Positions 60,445 through 64,000 of a stretch of 64,000 nt of DNA are shown piece by piece. The DNA comes from JABCZH01 sp963803775. Its GTDB lineage: Bacteria > Acidobacteriota > Terriglobia > Terriglobales > Acidobacteriaceae. A program made the position numbers and the translations under genes. Position 1 is the first letter of the stretch, and the number at the start of each line of letters is the position of its first letter. A model generated the notes under the pieces. The model was not told the origin of the DNA and did no database searches. It saw nothing but the letters and a program-made list of their open reading frames with translations. The stretch spans positions 212,234 to 276,233 of the forward strand of contig CAWDNS010000005.1 of NCBI GenBank assembly GCA_963803775.1. The letters run 5' to 3'.

Positions 60445-63007
60445 TTAGTGCGGAGTATTTCCGCTGTTCGCGGGCGGCGGCGGTGCCGCGATGTTAGACG
60501 ATTTGTCGTCCTTAAAGATACCCGCTACTTTACCGAAGAAGCCTTTTTTCTTCTTAGCGTCCTCAGGCGGGGTGTCACCGGGCTGTTTTCCGTCCGGGGA
60601 TGGTGGAGGCAAGGCCTTGTCCCCGCCCAACCCAAACATGCGAGAAAAGAACCCCTTGACTCCCGTGCCTTGGTCGCAGGTGTTAGTCGGCTCCGTACCC
60701 ACGATGAAAGCCGATGTGTAGGTATCGGGACAGGACGGCGTGGCCAGCAGATTGGTGGCTTTGTCCAGCTGTACGTCAACTACGCCGGTCGGCTGCGCGA
60801 ATGGGCGTGTGTCAGAATAGGGCCACAAAGTGACCGCTTTTTTCATGAACTCCGCCCAGATCGGCGCAGCGGTTTGGGCGCCGCTCAGGTGAATATCGCT
60901 GTAATCGTCAAAACCGACCCAGACAATGCAAAGCAGATTGCTGGTATAGCCGGCGAACCAGCCGTCATGGGAGGTCCCAGTCTTTCCCGCGGCAGGCGCA
61001 GTGAAGCCGAGAGTGCGCACTGTGTACGCTGTGCCAAAATTAAACACCCCCTCCATCATGTTCGTCATGACATAGGCCACGCGGGGATCGAGTACCGGCC
61101 GTTTGTCCTGCTTCCAGTCCATGACCACGTCGCCGGCTGCGTTGCGGACAGAATTCACCAGCAACGGAGAAATTCGAACTCCCGAGTTTGCGAAGACGGT
61201 GTAAGCCCCGGCCATGTCGAGAGGAGTCGCATCATAAGCACCCAAAGCCATGGCAGGAGTGGGTTTTACCGAGACGATACCTGCGGCTTTGGCCAAGTCC
61301 GCGACTTTATCGTAGCCAACCTCTTCCGCCAGCTTACGGTTGCGTTGTTAAGCGACATCGCAAGCGCATAGCGGGCGGTAACCTCGCCGTGATACTCCTC
61401 TTTGTAATTCCGTGGGTTCGTAAATCTGATCGCCGTAGGCGAACGTAGTGGGCTGGTCGGTGACCATGGATGCCGGGGTGAACACGGGAGTGCCGCCACT
61501 TACAGCGGTGTTGATGGCGGCAGCGTAAACGAACGGTTTAAAGATTGATCCAGTAGGCCGTTTCGCGATTGCGTGGTCCAGTTGGCTGAAGGCGTAGTTC
61601 CTGCCTCCCACCAGCGCCAGCACTTCACCGGTATGCGGATCCATGGCAACCAGCGCTACTTGCGCCTGCGGACCCGGTTCCACCTGGGTCTCGAACTTGT
61701 TCTTTCCCACCTTGATACGTTTGGTGCGACGCTTTGTGACCTGGTCATCCACCAACTTGATTCCGGATTCCACCGCCAGGGCAGCGGCTTTTTGTAGGTC
61801 AGGATCAAGCGTCGTATAGATGTGATAGGACTGTTCGTTTAACTCGCGTTCGTTGAACTTGCTGGTTAGAGTGTCTCGGACCAAGTCGACAAAATAGGGG
61901 GCATCACTGGCTTCCACGTTAGGGGGAGCGAGCTTCAACGGTGTGGCTTTGGCCTTGTCGGCGTCTGCCCGGGTAATGGCGTGGGTCTCCACCATACTCT
62001 CCAGAACCAGATTCCGGCGTTCTAAAGCACGTTCGGGGTGACGATAGGGAGAAAGATAACTTGGCCGTTGAATAATACCGGCCAGCAGGGCGGCCTCGGG
62101 CAAGGTGATATCTTTCAGGTCTTTGTTGAAGTAGGCGCGAGATGCCTCGGCCAGGCCGCTGATGGTGAACGAACCTCGCTGGCCCAGGTCCACCCAGTTG
62201 GCGTAGAACTCGAAAATCTCCTGCTTGCTGAACTTCTGCTCGAGTTCCTCGGCAATCAGCATCTCAATCAGTTTGCGCTTGATGGTTTTTTGCGGCGTCA
62301 GAAAAAAGCCGCGGGAAAGCTGCATCGTTAATGTCGATCCACCCTGCTCATGCCGCTCGTGCATGAAGTCAATCCAGGCGGCCTCCGCCATGCGAAGAAA
62401 ATTCACCCCGCTGTGCTGGAAGAATCGCCGGTCTTCGATAGCCAGCACTGCATCCACCATGATTTTCGGGATTTGATCGTATTTCACCACCTGCCGTTTC
62501 GAGCGCTGCTCAACATCAAACAACGCCGTGATCATTTGGGGTTCCAGTTCATAGGCGGACAGATCACCCGACTTGCCAGTGATACTGACCACGCGCCCCT
62601 CCTGAATGCGAATGGTGGCTGGTTCCGGGCTGTGATAGGACTGCGGGCCTGGCCGAACCTCGATGCCGCCATTCAGCAGCCGGTAGCTCCCGATGGGGGA
62701 GTTCTCGTTCGGATAGCCGGCTCGCTGGAGTTGGGACGCAATTTCGCGCGCCTCAATCTTTTCATCTACCTTCACCAGGTGTGGGATGGCGTAAATCTTG
62801 GCGGAAGTGCTGAACACCGGTCCTTTGAATCGCAGCTGAATGATGCGGTCATACTTGATGTAGAAGTATGAAAACCACGCACTGATGATGATTCCCAGCA
62901 CGATGAAAGTCGCAATCGCGACCCGGATGACGCGGGTCGCGGGAGGCAGACTTCTTGCCGGCCTGGGCTTTCTTTCTGCGCTTCGGAATCTTTATTTTGA
63001 TAGCCAC
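60445..63007 (-). pseudogene. Class A penicillin-binding protein (PBP1b-like), interrupted by three indels
   Basis: Builds peptidoglycan by combining glycosyltransferase and transpeptidase activities. A basic leader and membrane helix are followed by a UB2H-like domain, GT51 (EDRRFFQHSGVN, GGSTLTMQLSRGF, KRKLIEMLIAEELEQKFSKQEIFEFYAN region) and a transpeptidase domain with SxxK (PTGSIFKPF), SxN (SLNNATV) and KTG (AGKTGTSHDG). Single-base indels near 62934 (+1), 61413 (+1) and 61335 (-1) break the frame; conserved sequence continues across each. The intact pieces are 61348-62901 and 60445-61296. The start is probably the GTG at 63007. Sequencing error is likely because the gene is normally needed. 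Confidence 0.88.
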
Positions 63008-63190
63008 TTGGGTTAGTGGAATCCGCTCGGCCAGAACCACATGGCTTCACAAAGCAACATGCAGCCCCATTTCTTTGGATGCAGGAATCAGTCACTCCGC
63101 GCACCTTGGACGGAACGAAAACGGTCCTGTCGATCGGTAGGATTTGGAGTCCAGCGACATTCTAAATCACAGCGCTCACGCCTGCGCGGT

Positions 63191-63554
63191 TTAGAAGGGA
63201 CTTTGGTTCTCACTCGAGGGGTCAAAGTGCAGATCCAGAGGATATCCGGGCAAGTCGACATGAACCACGTAAGGTGCATCGAATGCTGAGCTGAGCCCGT
63301 GCCCGTAGTGCCGTCGTCGGGTAACCTTGATCTGGTCCTTGGTCGAGCGGGATCTGGAGCTCTTGCGCCTTCTTGTAAGATCGCCGTCCTGAATCTCGGA
63401 CTCGGGCTTGGTGGTGTAGGTTTGCAGCGTGGCCTCGGTCGCGACAATGTCTTTGAACTCGTAATTCGCGTAGTAAACAGGGATCAGTTCGACCCCCAGG
63501 AAAACCGCAGCGACGATGATAAAAATGCCGAAAAACAAGTTTGATGGTTCCCAT
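63191..63554 (-). pseudogene. Small membrane protein, DUF4845-like, interrupted by indels
   Basis: About 120 residues: MGTIKLVF, then a membrane helix (GIFIIVAAVFLGVELIPVYY), ANYEFKDIVATEA, KKAQELQIPLD, DQIKV and a C-terminal DAPYVVHVDLPGYPLDLHF. These parts are in different frames; changes lie near 63533, 63378 and 63341. The longest single-frame piece is 63191-63538. The layout (one helix, a periplasmic alpha-beta domain) resembles DUF4845 proteins. Error is the simplest reason for the breaks. Confidence 0.7.
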
Positions 63555-63588
63555 GCGCGCTCCCGTAATCCAGCGCGCCAGATGAATG

Positions 63589-64000
63589 CTAGAGCGCCGG
63601 TCGCAATGCTTTGAAATACTCCGTTATTGCGCCGATGCTAGCATCCTGCATTTGCCGAGTCGAGCGTTGAACGACCTCCACAGTACCTTCGGTAACCTTT
63701 TTCCCGACCGTAACACGAAAGGGTATGCCCACCAGGTCGGCATCTTTGAACTTAACCCCAGGCCGTTCGTCCCGGTCGTCAAGTAACACATCGATAGCCA
63801 GCCGCTTCCAGACGTGCTTGCTATGTCGTTCAGCGGCTGATTCTGCAGCTTCTCGTCGCGAACGTTGGTGGGGGTAACCACAATCTCAAAAGGGGCAATC
63901 AGCGGGGCTAACCAGAAGCCATTTTCATCATTGCTTTGCTCGATGGCGGCGGTAAGAATGCGCTCGATTCCAATGCCATAACAGCCCATGATAACAACAT
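63589..64000 (-). CDS. proS: Proline--tRNA ligase, C-terminal part, with frameshift
   Basis: The C-terminal end of prolyl-tRNA synthetase; the rest lies beyond the right edge. Class II motif 3 is visible (MGCYGIGIERILTAAIEQ), followed by the anticodon-binding domain (IVVTPTNVRDEKLQ, LLDDRDERPGVKFKDADL, GKKVTEGTVEVVQR). The frame changes between about 63790 and 63845, so the two parts lie in different frames, as in the nearby genes. The gene ends at 63589. Confidence 0.9.

Overview
The window looks like chromosomal DNA of a GC-rich bacterium, most likely an Acidobacteriota (Koribacter/Terriglobia type). Supporting points are a TonB-dependent receptor with an N-terminal carboxypeptidase-like regulatory domain, a site-2 protease-trpS-scpA-scpB-rluB run, an unusual D-aminoacylase subgroup, secreted alanine/proline-rich TPR proteins, and dispersed hairpin repeats between genes. 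No phage, plasmid, IS or CRISPR locus dominates. Most of the window is housekeeping DNA with small accessory patches. The assignment is inferred from gene content, not from a marker-gene search.

Layout. 1-5.9 kb: edge of a zinc-ribbon membrane protein, a repeat-rich non-coding stretch, a PD-(D/E)XK nuclease-like gene, a ferredoxin-NADP reductase, a REP-associated transposase (RAYT) with REP hairpins on both sides, glmS and purS. 5.9-10.6 kb: a regulator cluster (MarR, a PAS-GAF-sigma54 activator, a Crp/Fnr protein) without obvious target genes. 10.6-18.5 kb, all on the minus strand: an ECF sigma factor, its zinc-finger anti-sigma, a duplicated membrane/zinc-ribbon protein, a CPBP intramembrane protease, a secreted DUF4412 protein, an orphan LytTR regulator, a DUF2946-like protein and a large TonB receptor. 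18.5-32.4 kb: thiolase (broken), rlmB, an M1-peptidase-like protein without the zinc motif, a beta-CASP nuclease, DinB-like, trpD (broken), sucCD, ndk, a tautomerase, a monooxygenase, purA, mutM and a ROK glucokinase. 32.4-37.8 kb: hisC, rluB, scpB, scpA, trpS, site-2 protease. 37.8-43.1 kb: a membrane-VOC fusion, a hexapeptide acyltransferase, a permease/D-aminoacylase pair and a MazEF-like toxin-antitoxin pair with an operator-like palindrome. 43.2-53 kb, minus strand: a coiled-coil protein, a second ECF sigma/anti-sigma pair, two TPR proteins, rnc, two signal peptidases and an AsmA-like protein. 53.2-64 kb: tRNA-Ala, a LytM peptidase, lhr, kdsC, a TPR protein, a class A PBP, a small membrane protein and the end of proS.

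How the genes fit together. Much of the window concerns the cell envelope: glmS, kdsC, PBP1b-like, LytM, two signal peptidases, AsmA and a D-aminoacylase with its permease. Two independent ECF sigma/anti-sigma pairs could tie transcription to envelope state. The CPBP protease beside the first pair suggests, by inference only, control of the anti-sigma by intramembrane proteolysis.

Quality caution. Single-base indels interrupt at least six conserved genes (thiolase, trpD, one lepB, the PBP, a small membrane protein and proS). Several are normally essential and conservation resumes after each break. Base-calling or assembly error is therefore more likely than gene decay, and a missing start codon (the TPR gene near 50.6 kb) may have the same cause.

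I did not find a clearly new, self-contained system. The best candidates for something under-described are the sigma/anti-sigma/zinc-ribbon/CPBP module, the RAYT-REP unit, and the permease/variant D-aminoacylase pair.
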